Assembly (NCBI GenBank): GCA_035548175.1
Contig: DASZTO010000010.1
Coordinates: 3,867 to 67,866 of the forward strand
DNA length: 64,000 nt
Source of the DNA: CALCHA01 sp035548175
GTDB taxonomy: Bacteria; Planctomycetota; Phycisphaerae; WQYP01
Reading direction: 5' to 3'
The notes beneath the pieces are model-generated. The model was not told the origin of the DNA. It made no database searches and saw only the letters and a list, made by a program, of their open reading frames with translations. Shown here one piece after another: positions 25,137-33,295 of this stretch (its first letter is position 1; the number at the start of each line of letters is the position of its first letter). The translations under genes were made by a program, and so were the position numbers.

Positions 25137-27080
25137 TCAGCGGGCGCGGCGGAGTTCGTCGACGACGCGGGCGCGGGTGTAGCCATCGCGCAGGACGACC
25201 GGGGCGAGGGGCTGGTTGGGAGAGAAGATCGCCAGGACGGGGATGGACTTTCCGCCGAGCTTGGCGTTGAGGGCGGAGGCGGGGGGATTGTCGCGGCTGA
25301 GGTCGGCTTTGAGCAGGAGGGCGTTGCTGGCGGCGAATTGGGAGCGGACGTCGGTGCTGGAGAGGACGAAGGCTTCGAGGGCGTGGCAATTGATGCACCA
25401 GTTGGCGGTCCAGTCGACGACGACGGGGCGTCCGGATTGGAGGCCGGCGTCGAGGGCTTGGACGGAGAAGGGTTGCCAGACATTGGCGTCGGGGGCGTAG
25501 ACGGCGCGGGCGCCGACGACCCAGAGGCCGGCGCCCAGGGCCGCGCCGACGATCAGCGCGGCGGTGCGGATGGACCAGATTCTGGCGGATGACATCGAGA
25601 GGGTGGGAATCTGTCCCCAGGCCCAGCAGACCAGTCCGACGACGACGGCGGCGAGCATCGCCCAGGGCCAGAGCGCGACGTTTGGCAGGAGGGTGATGAG
25701 GTACACCGCGACGCCGAGCATGACGATGCCGAGGGCTTGCTTGAGCAGTTCGGACCAGCGGCCGGCGCGGGGGACTTTGGCCAGGAGCTTCGGGAAAGCG
25801 GCGAGGATGAGGTAGGGGAGGCTCATGCCGGCGCCGACCCATCCGAGGGCGAGGGCGGTGACCCACATGGGGCGTCCGAAGGCCCAGGCGAGGACGCCGC
25901 CGAGGTAGGGGGCGGAGCAGGGGGTGGCGAGGAGGGTGGCCATGAGGCCGTTGGTGAAGGAAGCGAGGTGGGCGCTGCGGGCATGCGGGGCGCGGTAATC
26001 GCGGGTGATGGCGGGGTCGTTGGCAGGGGCGGAGGAGCCGATACGGTAGATGGCCTGCGGGGGGTTGATGGTCCAGACGCCGAGCATGGAGAGGGCGAGG
26101 GCGACGACGAGGAGGGCCATGGCGAGGAGGAAGGCGGGGGACTGGAACTGCTGGCCGTAGAAGAGACCGAAGGCTTTGAGGACGACGGCGAGGGCGATGA
26201 AGAGGGTGATGACGCCGGCGGAGAAGGAGAGGCCGTGGAGGAGCGCGAGGCGGCGGTCGCCGTGGGCTTGTTGGACGAGGCCGAGGACTTTGAGGGGGAT
26301 GACCGGGAGGACGCAGGGCATGATGTTGAGGATGGCGCCGCCGACGAGACCGAGGAGGATGAGCCAGGTGATGGAGTAAGATTGCTCCTGGGCGTTTCCG
26401 GGGTGATAGGCGCGTGCGTCGATGAGGGCGAGCTGGTGGGCATCGGAGGGGGCGCCGAGCGCGGGTGGGGTGTCGGCGACGGGTCCGGGGGTGGCTGGGG
26501 AGGGGGCGGCGGGGGCGGAGGCATAGGGCTGCTGGTTGGCGGCGGCGATCAGGGTGTGATCGGTTTGCTCCGCGGCGGCGCCGGCGGCCGCGATCGTGAG
26601 CGGGATCTTGACGACGGTCGTGTCCGGCGGCAAACACATCTTGTCGGTGCAGGCTTGCGATTGCACCGAGACTTCCAGCGTCCGCGCGCCCAGCGCTGCA
26701 TCGGAGGCGACGGTCAGCGGAACCTTCAGATAGACCGTTCCGCGATAGGCGGCGATCGTCGGCGGCCCCGGAAGACCGGCGGGCACCGGCAATTCCGCCG
26801 CGACGGGGAATTGCGGCCGGCCGAACGTGAGGCCGGCGGCGGGCGCGATCGAGACGGTGGTGGGGATCAGCGAGGGATCATGCGGGGCGGCGCTTTGGAT
26901 GTGGTACTCGGGATCGATGGCGAGTTGGAGGATGATCTCGGCGGAGGCGCCGCGCGGAACGGGCGTCGTGCTGACGATGCCGCGGATGGAGACCGGGCCG
27001 TCATCGGCGCGGGCGGCGCGCGGAAGTGCGATGAGGGCGAGCAGGCAGAGCGAGGCGCATAGAAACCAGCGTGTGGCCAT
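25137..27080 (-). CDS. dsbD: Thiol:disulfide interchange protein DsbD-type
   Basis: A 647-residue inner-membrane protein that passes electrons from cytosolic thioredoxin to periplasmic proteins. After a signal peptide (ending ARAD), residues 28-160 form the DsbD alpha domain with the redox pair CTDKMC (Cys144, Cys149). Residues about 230-520 form the transmembrane domain, with GGAILNIMPCVLPVIPLKVLG and a second conserved cysteine in ATPCSAPYLGG. The C-terminal thioredoxin-like domain has the active site ANWCINCHALE. All three redox pairs are present, so it should be functional. It is a standalone gene between the GNAT gene and the tRNA. Confidence 0.92.
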   Translation of the reverse strand: MATRWFLCASLCLLALIALPRAARADDGPVSIRGIVSTTPVPRGASAEIILQLAIDPEYHIQSAAPHDPSLIPTTVSIAPAAGLTFGRPQFPVAAELPVPAGLPGPPTIAAYRGTVYLKVPLTVASDAALGARTLEVSVQSQACTDKMCLPPDTTVVKIPLTIAAAGAAAEQTDHTLIAAANQQPYASAPAAPSPATPGPVADTPPALGAPSDAHQLALIDARAYHPGNAQEQSYSITWLILLGLVGGAILNIMPCVLPVIPLKVLGLVQQAHGDRRLALLHGLSFSAGVITLFIALAVVLKAFGLFYGQQFQSPAFLLAMALLVVALALSMLGVWTINPPQAIYRIGSSAPANDPAITRDYRAPHARSAHLASFTNGLMATLLATPCSAPYLGGVLAWAFGRPMWVTALALGWVGAGMSLPYLILAAFPKLLAKVPRAGRWSELLKQALGIVMLGVAVYLITLLPNVALWPWAMLAAVVVGLVCWAWGQIPTLSMSSARIWSIRTAALIVGAALGAGLWVVGARAVYAPDANVWQPFSVQALDAGLQSGRPVVVDWTANWCINCHALEAFVLSSTDVRSQFAASNALLLKADLSRDNPPASALNAKLGGKSIPVLAIFSPNQPLAPVVLRDGYTRARVVDELRRAR

Positions 27081-27241
27081 AGGGCGTCCGGGAAGAAATC
27101 ATCATCGAGGGTGTTGATGCCACTGATGATAGCGGGGTTACGGCCATTTTGCCCGGTGGCGGGCGTGGGTGGGAGGCGTTGTCGCCGCGCGGAAGGGGCT
27201 ATTGACCCACGCTGGGCTGATCGATAGGCTGGACCGCTCAA

Positions 27242-27332
27242 GGAGAGATGGCCGAGCGGCTGAAGGCGTCGGTTTGCTAAACCGATGTACGGGTTACAAC
27301 CTGTACCACGGGTTCGAATCCCGTTCTCTCCG
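27242..27332 (+). tRNA. tRNA-Ser(GCU)
   Basis: A 91-nt type II tRNA with a complete cloverleaf. The 7-bp acceptor stem is GGAGAGA with TCTCTCC, with discriminator G. The anticodon stem TCGGT/ACCGA encloses a TTGCTAA loop with anticodon GCT. A long variable arm (TGTACGGGTTACAACCTGTA) is typical of tRNA-Ser, and the T arm has TTCGAAT. CCA is not encoded. A tyrosine recombinase pseudogene lies 262 nt downstream, so the 3' end is a likely integration site. Confidence 0.97.
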
Positions 27333-27560
27333 CTTTCTCGCGGCTGCACGTTGTAGGTGCTGATGGATGCGAAGGTTACAGAAGCCCACCAATTTCAAAA
27401 TCCGATTTCCCCCCTTTTTCCCCCGCATCGCATGGACACGATTGGCAGTTAACGAGACCGGTGGCACCACCAAATGGGCGACGATAGTCCCGATCATTGT
27501 CACTGCGAAGAGCGCGACGTTGGTCTGCAGGGCGGTGTGGATATACACATTTGGGAACAC
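27294..27560 (-). CDS. Possible small membrane protein overlapping the tRNA
   Basis: An 88-codon frame with a GTG start at 27560 preceded by AAGGAG at good spacing. One hydrophobic segment (about residues 14-36, NVALFAVTMIGTIVAHLVV) is followed by a basic tail. However, its last codons are read through the antisense of the tRNA-Ser 3' half, which makes the C terminus suspect. It may be a real island-borne peptide with a fortuitous end, or chance. Low confidence. Confidence 0.3.
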   Translation of the reverse strand: MFPNVYIHTALQTNVALFAVTMIGTIVAHLVVPPVSLTANRVHAMRGKKGGNRILKLVGFCNLRIHQHLQRAAARKRRERDSNPWYRL

Positions 27561-27593
27561 GTTCTCTCCTTTTCTAAGAAGTTCGGGCGAGTC

Positions 27594-28735
27594 CTAGAGG
27601 ACAAGCTTTGCCATAAAGGCTTGGGAATCGTTTTCGCTCAAGCGGTAGTAAACTGCCCCCATTGAGCGATCGGCCGTATGGCCCAGCCACGCGTCCACGA
27701 CCCTTTGAGGAATATTGGAATTGATGGCCGCCGTTTCGAAGCCGTGGCGGAAAGAGTGAATAACGAAGCCATCCTTGGAGCGGCCAACGGGAAGACCGGC
27801 AGCAGCCGCAATGCGTTTGGCATCCTCGTTGAGGTGCTTGGTGTTGATTACGTGGTTGCCATCAGGGTACTTGCGGCTGGCGGTTGCGCAGAAAAGTGGG
27901 CGGGCTGGATCCAATTTACGCGTGCGCAGATGCGCTTTGAGGAAGGGGTGGAGTCGAGGGTGAATGGGGACCTTCCGAACGGGGCGGATCCGAGTCATTT
28001 TGGCTTTCAAGCTCTGAACACGAATCCAATTATTTGCGAGATCGACATCACCGAAGCGAAGAAGCTGAAGTTCACCCGATCTCATGCCCGTAAAAGCCAG
28101 CACGTAAAAAATTGTCCTGAGTCGCTTTGGGGCTGCCTCCAGCAAGGCGTTGATCGCAGAAGGTGGCGGTGCGTATTTCGGCTGAAATGCGGGCTTCGCG
28201 AGGCGCACATCCTGCAGCGGATTGTGCGGAATCCATTTTTTGCGGACCGCCCACCGCAAGAACGCCGTAATGATCATCATGGCTGTATACGTCGTTTTCG
28301 GATGTAAGGGCAGGGACCGTCGGGCAAGATTCAACTTGCTACGATGTTGACGATAAGCCGTGAGAAATGCTTCATCAAGTTGCTGAACGTAGCCGACATT
28401 CCATCAGAGGCGAAGGCAAGCAGCGTGTTCAGCTCGCCGCGGTATTTCTGAGCGGATTTCTGCGCGAGGCCTTCGATTTCTTTGGCGGCGAGGAATTCCG
28501 CGATCGCTTGGTCGAGTGTGACTTTCGCCTGCGCCACAGCAAGCGTGCCGGATTCCAACTGCGCTTCGAGCGTCTTTGCTTTTTGGACGGCGGCTTCGCG
28601 GCGGCGCGTACCCAGAGATTTGGTCAGATGCTGACCGTTCTTTCGAAAGGGAGCGACATAGGTTCCTTTTTTTCCTTCGGGTCGAGCACGGACCAGGTAA
28701 AGTTCAATTGGCCAAGATTGTTCGTTTTTGATCAT
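27594..28735 (-). pseudogene. Tyrosine recombinase (phage-type integrase), frameshifted
   Basis: Two adjoining frames make one integrase. Codons from the ATG at 28735 encode an Arm/core-binding region (YLVRARPEGKKGTYVAPFRK, then FLAAKEIEGLAQKSAQKYRGEL). Near 28390 the frame shifts: the coding sense continues in another frame as VGYVQQLDEAFLTAYRQHRS and runs to 27594. The catalytic part has the usual Arg (FTGMRSGELQLLRF), HSFRHGFE, WLGHT and a Tyr in AVYYRLSE. One lost or gained base explains the break, so the gene is probably inactive unless it is a sequence error. Beside tRNA-Ser, it once integrated an element at the tRNA 3' end. Confidence 0.85.
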
Positions 28736-28894
28736 TGCCAGGGGGCTCCATTAAAAAGTTGCAAGAGGACGGGTATCCGCAGGAAGCGGATTCCGTCGGA
28801 GCGTTTGGTAAAGGTGTCCGCGAGATAGCCGAGGCGATCCAGCGAAAGATGCTGGATCGTCCCGCGCCAAGCAGGCGGGCTAAGGTCTTAATCC

Positions 28895-29425
28895 TACAAC
28901 GCCAGCCTGCAGGACCGGGGACTTCATGGCGTGGAGCTGATCATCTCGGACGATCACGCGGGCCTCAAGGCCGCACGCACCGCACGCTTCGCCGGGGTGC
29001 TCTGGCAACGCTGCCAGTTCCACCTCCAGCAGAACGCCCAGGCTTATGTGCCAAAGCAGGCCATGAAAAAGCAGGTGGCCGCCGACCTCAAGAGCATCTT
29101 CACCGCGCCTGACAAGCCCGAGGCCCTGCGGCTCTTGAACCTGGCGGTCAAACGCTATGAACACGAGGCGCCCAGGCTGGCCCAGTGGATGGAACACAAC
29201 GTGCCCGAGGGGCTCACCGTGCTGGACCGCCCCGCACACCAGCGGCAAAGGCTGCGCACCACCAACATGCTGGAAAGGACCAATAAGGAGATTCTCCGCC
29301 GCACCCGCGTGGCCACGTTGTTCCCCAACGAACAATCCCTGCTCCGGCTGGTCAGCGCCGTGCTCGTCGAAATCGATGAGGAATGGACCACTGGAAAAGT
29401 TTACCTGAACATGGAGAGCCCCTGA
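28895..29425 (+). pseudogene. IS256-family transposase, 3' fragment
   Basis: A frame from about 28895 to 29425 encodes the C-terminal portion of an IS256/mutator-type transposase: LQDRGLHGVELIISDDHAGL with the second catalytic Asp, then WQRCQFHLQQNAQAYVP, then RLRTTNMLERTNKEILRRTRVATLFPNEQSLLRLV. The first catalytic Asp and about half of the protein are missing; sequence before 28895 has an in-frame stop and no homology. An IS256-like end with TTTACAGAAAAAAA follows at about 29449-29463, so this is the right half of a truncated element. Confidence 0.8.
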
Positions 29426-29448
29426 CCCGCTGATGACAAGTGAATCGA

Positions 29449-29475
29449 TTTACAGAAAAAAAGTTGCTTTATCCA
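29449..29475. repeat. Likely right terminal end of the truncated IS256-type element
   Basis: Shortly after the transposase stop comes GATTTACAGAAAAAAAGTT, the type of sequence found at IS256-family inverted termini. The left counterpart is lost with the 5' half. The exact boundary to the next fragment cannot be fixed. Confidence 0.4.
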
Positions 29476-29644
29476 GGACAAGACGCGCCTCGCCGACACG
29501 GTGGCCCGCGTCTACGCCGCTCCACAACGAGACCTGCGCGTGGTGGCGGCCGAGCCGCTCTCGGGGGGACGGGAAGTTCAGGCCTTCTTCTCCACCTGCG
29601 CCGCGGCCCCCGCCGAGCAGGTGCCTGTGTGGTACGCCATGCGC
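29468..29644 (+). pseudogene. IS701/DDE-type transposase, internal fragment
   Basis: The frame reads FIQDKTRLADTVARVYAAP, DLRVVAAEPLSGGREVQAFF, then STCAAAPAEQVPVWYAMR. This closely resembles the region before the third acidic residue of IS701-like DDE transposases, where 'AEQVLTWYAMRWSIEV' normally follows. The match stops abruptly after YAMR and the frame continues into an unrelated dehydrogenase tail. There is no start and no catalytic triad. Confidence 0.65.
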
Positions 29645-29812
29645 ACGGTGGCCAACAACACGCGCGAGGATGGAGAGGAGTTTTTGAACGAGGCGGCGGC
29701 GTTGCCGGTGCAGACGCACGTGCAGGTGTTTCCGCTGGAGCGAATCAATGAGGCGCTGCAGGCGTTGAAAAACGATGCGATCCGGGGGGCGGCGGTCGTC
29801 GAGATGCCGTAG
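29645..29812 (+). pseudogene. Zinc-type alcohol dehydrogenase, 3' end fragment
   Basis: The last 55 codons of this frame read TVANNTREDGEEFLNEAAAL, then PVQTHVQVFPLERINEALQALK and IRGAAVVEMP. This is the C-terminal pattern of medium-chain alcohol dehydrogenases (regulatory helix, then 'PL-x-x-I-N-E-A-L' and a final G-A-A-V strand). All cofactor- and zinc-binding parts are missing. It is fused in frame to a transposase fragment, so the joint reading frame is a chance chimera. Confidence 0.65.
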
Positions 29813-29876
29813 AGATTCCCGCGACCGAAGGCGGGCGGTCATGGTGCAGAGACGAGCGAGAGCGGCCAACATCGCT

Positions 29877-31745
29877 TCATCCGCGGTTTCCGATCTCGTG
29901 CGATCGTTTTATGTAATTCCGCCAGCCGCCGTAGGAGGAAATATCTTTGGCGTTCACCAGCGCGCAGGATTCACACAAGAATCCTTTGACTGATTCTCCA
30001 TTGTCCAAAACTATATTTCCGATGCACATCGGCGTCGGAACGAGCGCAAGAAAGGCAGCGAGATTGGAATCCGGGATGCTCCACACCTCGATTTCGATCG
30101 GATGTCCCGCGAAGCCGGGCGCTGCGCGGGAGAGCGCCGGTTTTGCCGGTGTTGTGCCAGAAAGGGCATAGAGCCGATAGAGCGGTGCGGTGCGACCGGA
30201 GCGCACGAGGAGGGCGCCCAATTCAGTGAGCTGATGATTGAGGGGTTGCCCGGAGAGATGCGCCCCGACGACGCATAACAAGGTGCGCCCGGTGGGGGGC
30301 GCCAAGAGCAGCGGGTCGGGTTCCTCGTCAGGGAGATCCGGCGCAACTTTCCCGAGGACGCCGCCGACTCGTTGCGGAGCGAAGCGAAGTCCAATGGCGA
30401 AGAGCTGGGCATCGTGGAATGCGGGGGCCATCAGGGTGACTCCGAAGGGAAGTCCATTTGGGAGGAATCCCGCGGGAACGGCCAGGGCGGAGAGATCGAG
30501 GAGGTTCACAAAGTTGGTATAGATTCCCAGCCGGGCGGACGCGGCGCGAGGGTCAGACCGCACGGCATCGCGGCGTGGGATGGTGGGGGCGGTCGGGAGC
30601 ACCAGGAGGTCCATGAGGGCCCACTGAGCGTGGGTGCGTTGTGCCAGCTCGCGCAGCCGATGCAAGCCGCTGAAAACGTCCACGCCTGAGATTTCATCTC
30701 CGCGTGAAAGCACGGACTTGGTCACCGGATGAAGGGCCTCGGGATGTTGCCGACGGAATTCGCGGAGCGGGGTCAGGCGCTCCGCAATCCACGGTCCGTC
30801 ATACAACAGTGTGCCTGCCTCCTGAAATGCGGAAAAGTCAATATCGATCCGCGTCCCGCCGAGAGACTCCAACCGTGCGATGCTTTGTTCGTACAGATTC
30901 GCAGCATGGGTGTCGCCGAAAAATTTCCGCTGGTGGGCCAGCGGAACGCCGAACCGGAAGGATCCGACCGGGAAGCGGAGCACGTTAATATCAAAGTCGG
31001 CTGCCTCGCTGCGGGACCAGGGATCCGCGGATTGTAAGCCACCGGTGAGGGTGATCAATTCGGCCGCATCTTCGGTATTGAGGGCGAAGTACGCGGCGCA
31101 ATCCAAGCTTTGGCATGCGGGAACGATGCCGACGGTGGAAACCAAACCCCGGGTCGGTTTAGCGCCCACGAGGTTATTGAAGGCGGCGGGCACGCGGCCC
31201 GATCCGGCGGTGTCGGTTCCGACCGCGAAGGAAACGAGGTTGACTGCCACGGCCAGCGCCGATCCCGAGGAGGAGCCGCCGGACACATAATCGCCATCGA
31301 AGGAATTCGAGGGTTCGCCATAAGGGGAAAGCATGCCAGTCAGTCCGGAGGCGAATTGATCAAGATTTGTCTTGCCAATCAGGATCGCCCCGGCGTTCAA
31401 GAGTTTTTCGACACATGCAGCCGAACGGGTCGGAACGTAGGCGAATTGGGGACAGCCGGCGGTTGTGGGCTTTCCGGCGACATCGATGTTGTCCTTGACG
31501 GCGAACGGGATACCGAAGAGCGGCAACGCCGCGGCGCTCGAACCCGGCAATTGCTCCAGCGCCAAAGCCCGCGCCAGGACTTCCTCCTCATCGAACAGGG
31601 TGATCCAGATGCTCGAGTGGGGGCAGGCGCGAATTCGCCGAAACAAGGTGGAGACCAGGTCCCGGGGGGTAAGCCGTCGGGTTCGATACAAGATGCGCAA
31701 GGTGGCGAAGTTCAATGGGCCAGAGTCAGGCGACCAATGCGACAT
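29877..31745 (-). CDS. atzF: Allophanate hydrolase (AtzF-type)
   Basis: A 622-residue two-domain cytosolic enzyme that splits allophanate to ammonia and carbon dioxide, the last step of biuret and cyanuric acid degradation. Residues 1-440 form an amidase-signature domain with Lys84 (FAVKDNID), GGSSSGSA and nucleophile Ser182 (GTDTAGSGRVP). The C-terminal 150 residues match the allophanate hydrolase domain (LLCVVGAHLSGQPLNHQLTE, PIEIEVWSIP, GYGG-like YGGWRNYI end). The ATG at 31745 follows AGGAA; an open frame upstream is unlikely to be translated. The 288 nt before it hold no gene. It ends a minus-strand run with two isochorismatase-fold hydrolases and an ABC transporter, which supports a biuret pathway. 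Confidence 0.9.
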   Translation of the reverse strand: MSHWSPDSGPLNFATLRILYRTRRLTPRDLVSTLFRRIRACPHSSIWITLFDEEEVLARALALEQLPGSSAAALPLFGIPFAVKDNIDVAGKPTTAGCPQFAYVPTRSAACVEKLLNAGAILIGKTNLDQFASGLTGMLSPYGEPSNSFDGDYVSGGSSSGSALAVAVNLVSFAVGTDTAGSGRVPAAFNNLVGAKPTRGLVSTVGIVPACQSLDCAAYFALNTEDAAELITLTGGLQSADPWSRSEAADFDINVLRFPVGSFRFGVPLAHQRKFFGDTHAANLYEQSIARLESLGGTRIDIDFSAFQEAGTLLYDGPWIAERLTPLREFRRQHPEALHPVTKSVLSRGDEISGVDVFSGLHRLRELAQRTHAQWALMDLLVLPTAPTIPRRDAVRSDPRAASARLGIYTNFVNLLDLSALAVPAGFLPNGLPFGVTLMAPAFHDAQLFAIGLRFAPQRVGGVLGKVAPDLPDEEPDPLLLAPPTGRTLLCVVGAHLSGQPLNHQLTELGALLVRSGRTAPLYRLYALSGTTPAKPALSRAAPGFAGHPIEIEVWSIPDSNLAAFLALVPTPMCIGNIVLDNGESVKGFLCESCALVNAKDISSYGGWRNYIKRSHEIGNRG

Positions 31746-32033
31746 GTGCGGTTCCTGCTGACGGTGATGGCTGGCGGTGCGGGCATGCCCAGAGGCAAGC
31801 GGCGCGTTGTGTTCAAGACAGACAGACGGGGGATCACGCATGCTCACTCCAAAATTCACGGTGCGCAGGGGATAAGCAACTTCGAGGAGGCCAGCGGGCG
31901 GATTGCAAATCGTGAGCCGCAGAACGGGTCGCCGGGAATGAGGCCGGGGCGGGTTGGTGGAAAAGGCGCGCCGCTGGAGCGGGCGCGGGCGCGCAGAACG
32001 TGAGCAGTTGCCGAAGGGGGCATATCCGCACGC

Positions 32034-32549
32034 CTATTTTTCAGCCGGCGGGATGATCACGGGTTTATCCCAGATGATCAGCACGATGCATCCCTGCGGG
32101 CTTGCGACCCGATGGGAGCTTCCCGGGGGGTTGATCACCACGGTCCCGGCGTGCTGTTCACCCGAGGGATCGAGTTGGGAGCCCTTCAAAATAAAAATGT
32201 GCTCATAGCCGCCATGCATGTGCAAGGGAACGGAGGCGTTCGGTTGGTATTTCAAGAAGGCCATTGACGGCCCGTTGTCGGGCGAATTGTAGACTCGTGC
32301 GATTTCGACTCCGGGGCGGAAAGACTGCCAGGGCAGTGTCTTTTCGAATGTGTCGATATTGGAGAGGACGTCGGTCAGGATGATGGGGTTCATCAGGTCC
32401 TCGCGGGCGGTGGGATCTGGCGTGGCAATTGAAGCCGGGGGCGCGGCGACATCCGCTGTCAGCCGCGCAGTTCCGGCGGGTGCGGCACACGGCGCGAGCA
32501 GTATGACCTGCGCTGCTGAAAAGACAATTATGACAGAATTCGCACGCAT
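32034..32549 (-). CDS. Cupin-domain protein, probably exported
   Basis: A 171-residue protein with a hydrophobic N terminus that may be a signal peptide (VIIVFSAAQVILLAPCAAPAG), followed by a single cupin barrel from about residue 60. The metal-site residues are visible in PLHMHGGYEHIFILKGSQLD (H-x-H, E) and PGSSHRVASPQGCIVLIIWD (H). An internal ATG (MNPIILTD, residue 53) would give a purely cytosolic cupin, so localisation is open. The start lies 3 nt after the stop of the hydrolase gene at 32553, so they are co-translated. The role is unknown; cupins near catabolic hydrolases often act as sensors or isomerases. Confidence 0.7.
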   Translation of the reverse strand: MRANSVIIVFSAAQVILLAPCAAPAGTARLTADVAAPPASIATPDPTAREDLMNPIILTDVLSNIDTFEKTLPWQSFRPGVEIARVYNSPDNGPSMAFLKYQPNASVPLHMHGGYEHIFILKGSQLDPSGEQHAGTVVINPPGSSHRVASPQGCIVLIIWDKPVIIPPAEK

Positions 32550-32552
32550 CCA

Positions 32553-33221
32553 TCACTCCGCCGCCAGCGCCGCGATAACCTGATCGGCGGTTGCGGTCCA
32601 GCCGACGATCGCCCCCTGCGCCCGCACCATCGCCAAGGTTGCGGCCTTGAAATCCGGGAAATAGCTTTCCGTGCAGTCCTCCACCAATAGACATTCATAA
32701 CCCCGATCGTTGGCTTCGCGCATGGTCGTCTGCACACATACTTCGGTCGTTACGCCGGTGATCAGCAAATGGGTGATGTCGCGAGTCTTCAGGCTCATGT
32801 CGAGGTTCGTTGCATAGAATGAGCCCTTTCCGGGCTTGTCGATCACCAGTTCTCCGGGCAGCGGCGCGAGTTCCGGGATGATTTGATGGCCCGGCTCGCC
32901 TTGTATGAGGATGCGGCCCATGGGCCCCTGATCGCCGATGCGCAGTTTGCACTCCCCGCGGGTTCGTTTGGCCGGCGGACAGTCCCTCAGGTCCGGCCGA
33001 TGGCCCTCACGCGTATGCAGGATCATCATCCCATGCTCCCGGCATGCCGCCAGCAGAGAACGCAAGGTGGGCACGATGGGCGTCAGCCGTGCGACGTCGT
33101 TGCCGAGCGCCGCGCCAAAGCCGGCGGGCTCCACAAAATCTCGCTGCATGTCGATGACGATCAGCGCCGTGCGGTGCAAGGGAAAGGAGAAGGGGAATGG
33201 CTGTGCGGCAATCGTGGGCAT
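32553..33221 (-). CDS. Isochorismatase-fold amidohydrolase, possible triuret/biuret hydrolase
   Basis: A 222-residue cysteine hydrolase with the full catalytic triad: Asp24 (IDMQRDF), Lys129 (VIDKPGKGSF) and Cys162 (GVTTEVCVQTT). It is clearly related to the BiuH-like enzyme at 34955 (shared HTREGHRPDL, GEPGxxIIPEL, IDKPGKGSF and TTMREANDRGYEC) but differs in the N terminus and the substrate-binding stretches. This suggests a second substrate. Known triuret hydrolases (TrtA) belong to this family and pair with biuret hydrolase and allophanate hydrolase, so triuret is a reasonable guess; ureidoacrylate or N-carbamoyl compounds are alternatives. The gene is followed 3 nt later by the cupin gene and preceded by the ABC ATPase gene. 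Confidence 0.8.
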   Translation of the reverse strand: MPTIAAQPFPFSFPLHRTALIVIDMQRDFVEPAGFGAALGNDVARLTPIVPTLRSLLAACREHGMMILHTREGHRPDLRDCPPAKRTRGECKLRIGDQGPMGRILIQGEPGHQIIPELAPLPGELVIDKPGKGSFYATNLDMSLKTRDITHLLITGVTTEVCVQTTMREANDRGYECLLVEDCTESYFPDFKAATLAMVRAQGAIVGWTATADQVIAALAAE

Positions 33222-33295
33222 GGTCTGGTGAGGCGGCGGAATTTTTGCGCGGGCGGATCATGTGTGGTGAGGCATCGCCGGACCGCGGGACGTCT

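Noticed and set aside
28735..29112. + strand frame of 125 codons before the IS256 fragment
   Set aside because: It is out of frame with the transposase and lacks any protein-like pattern in its second half.
29468..29812. Single 103-115 aa protein from 29501
   Set aside because: Its halves belong to different families (transposase, alcohol dehydrogenase), so it is a chance fusion of fragments rather than a gene.
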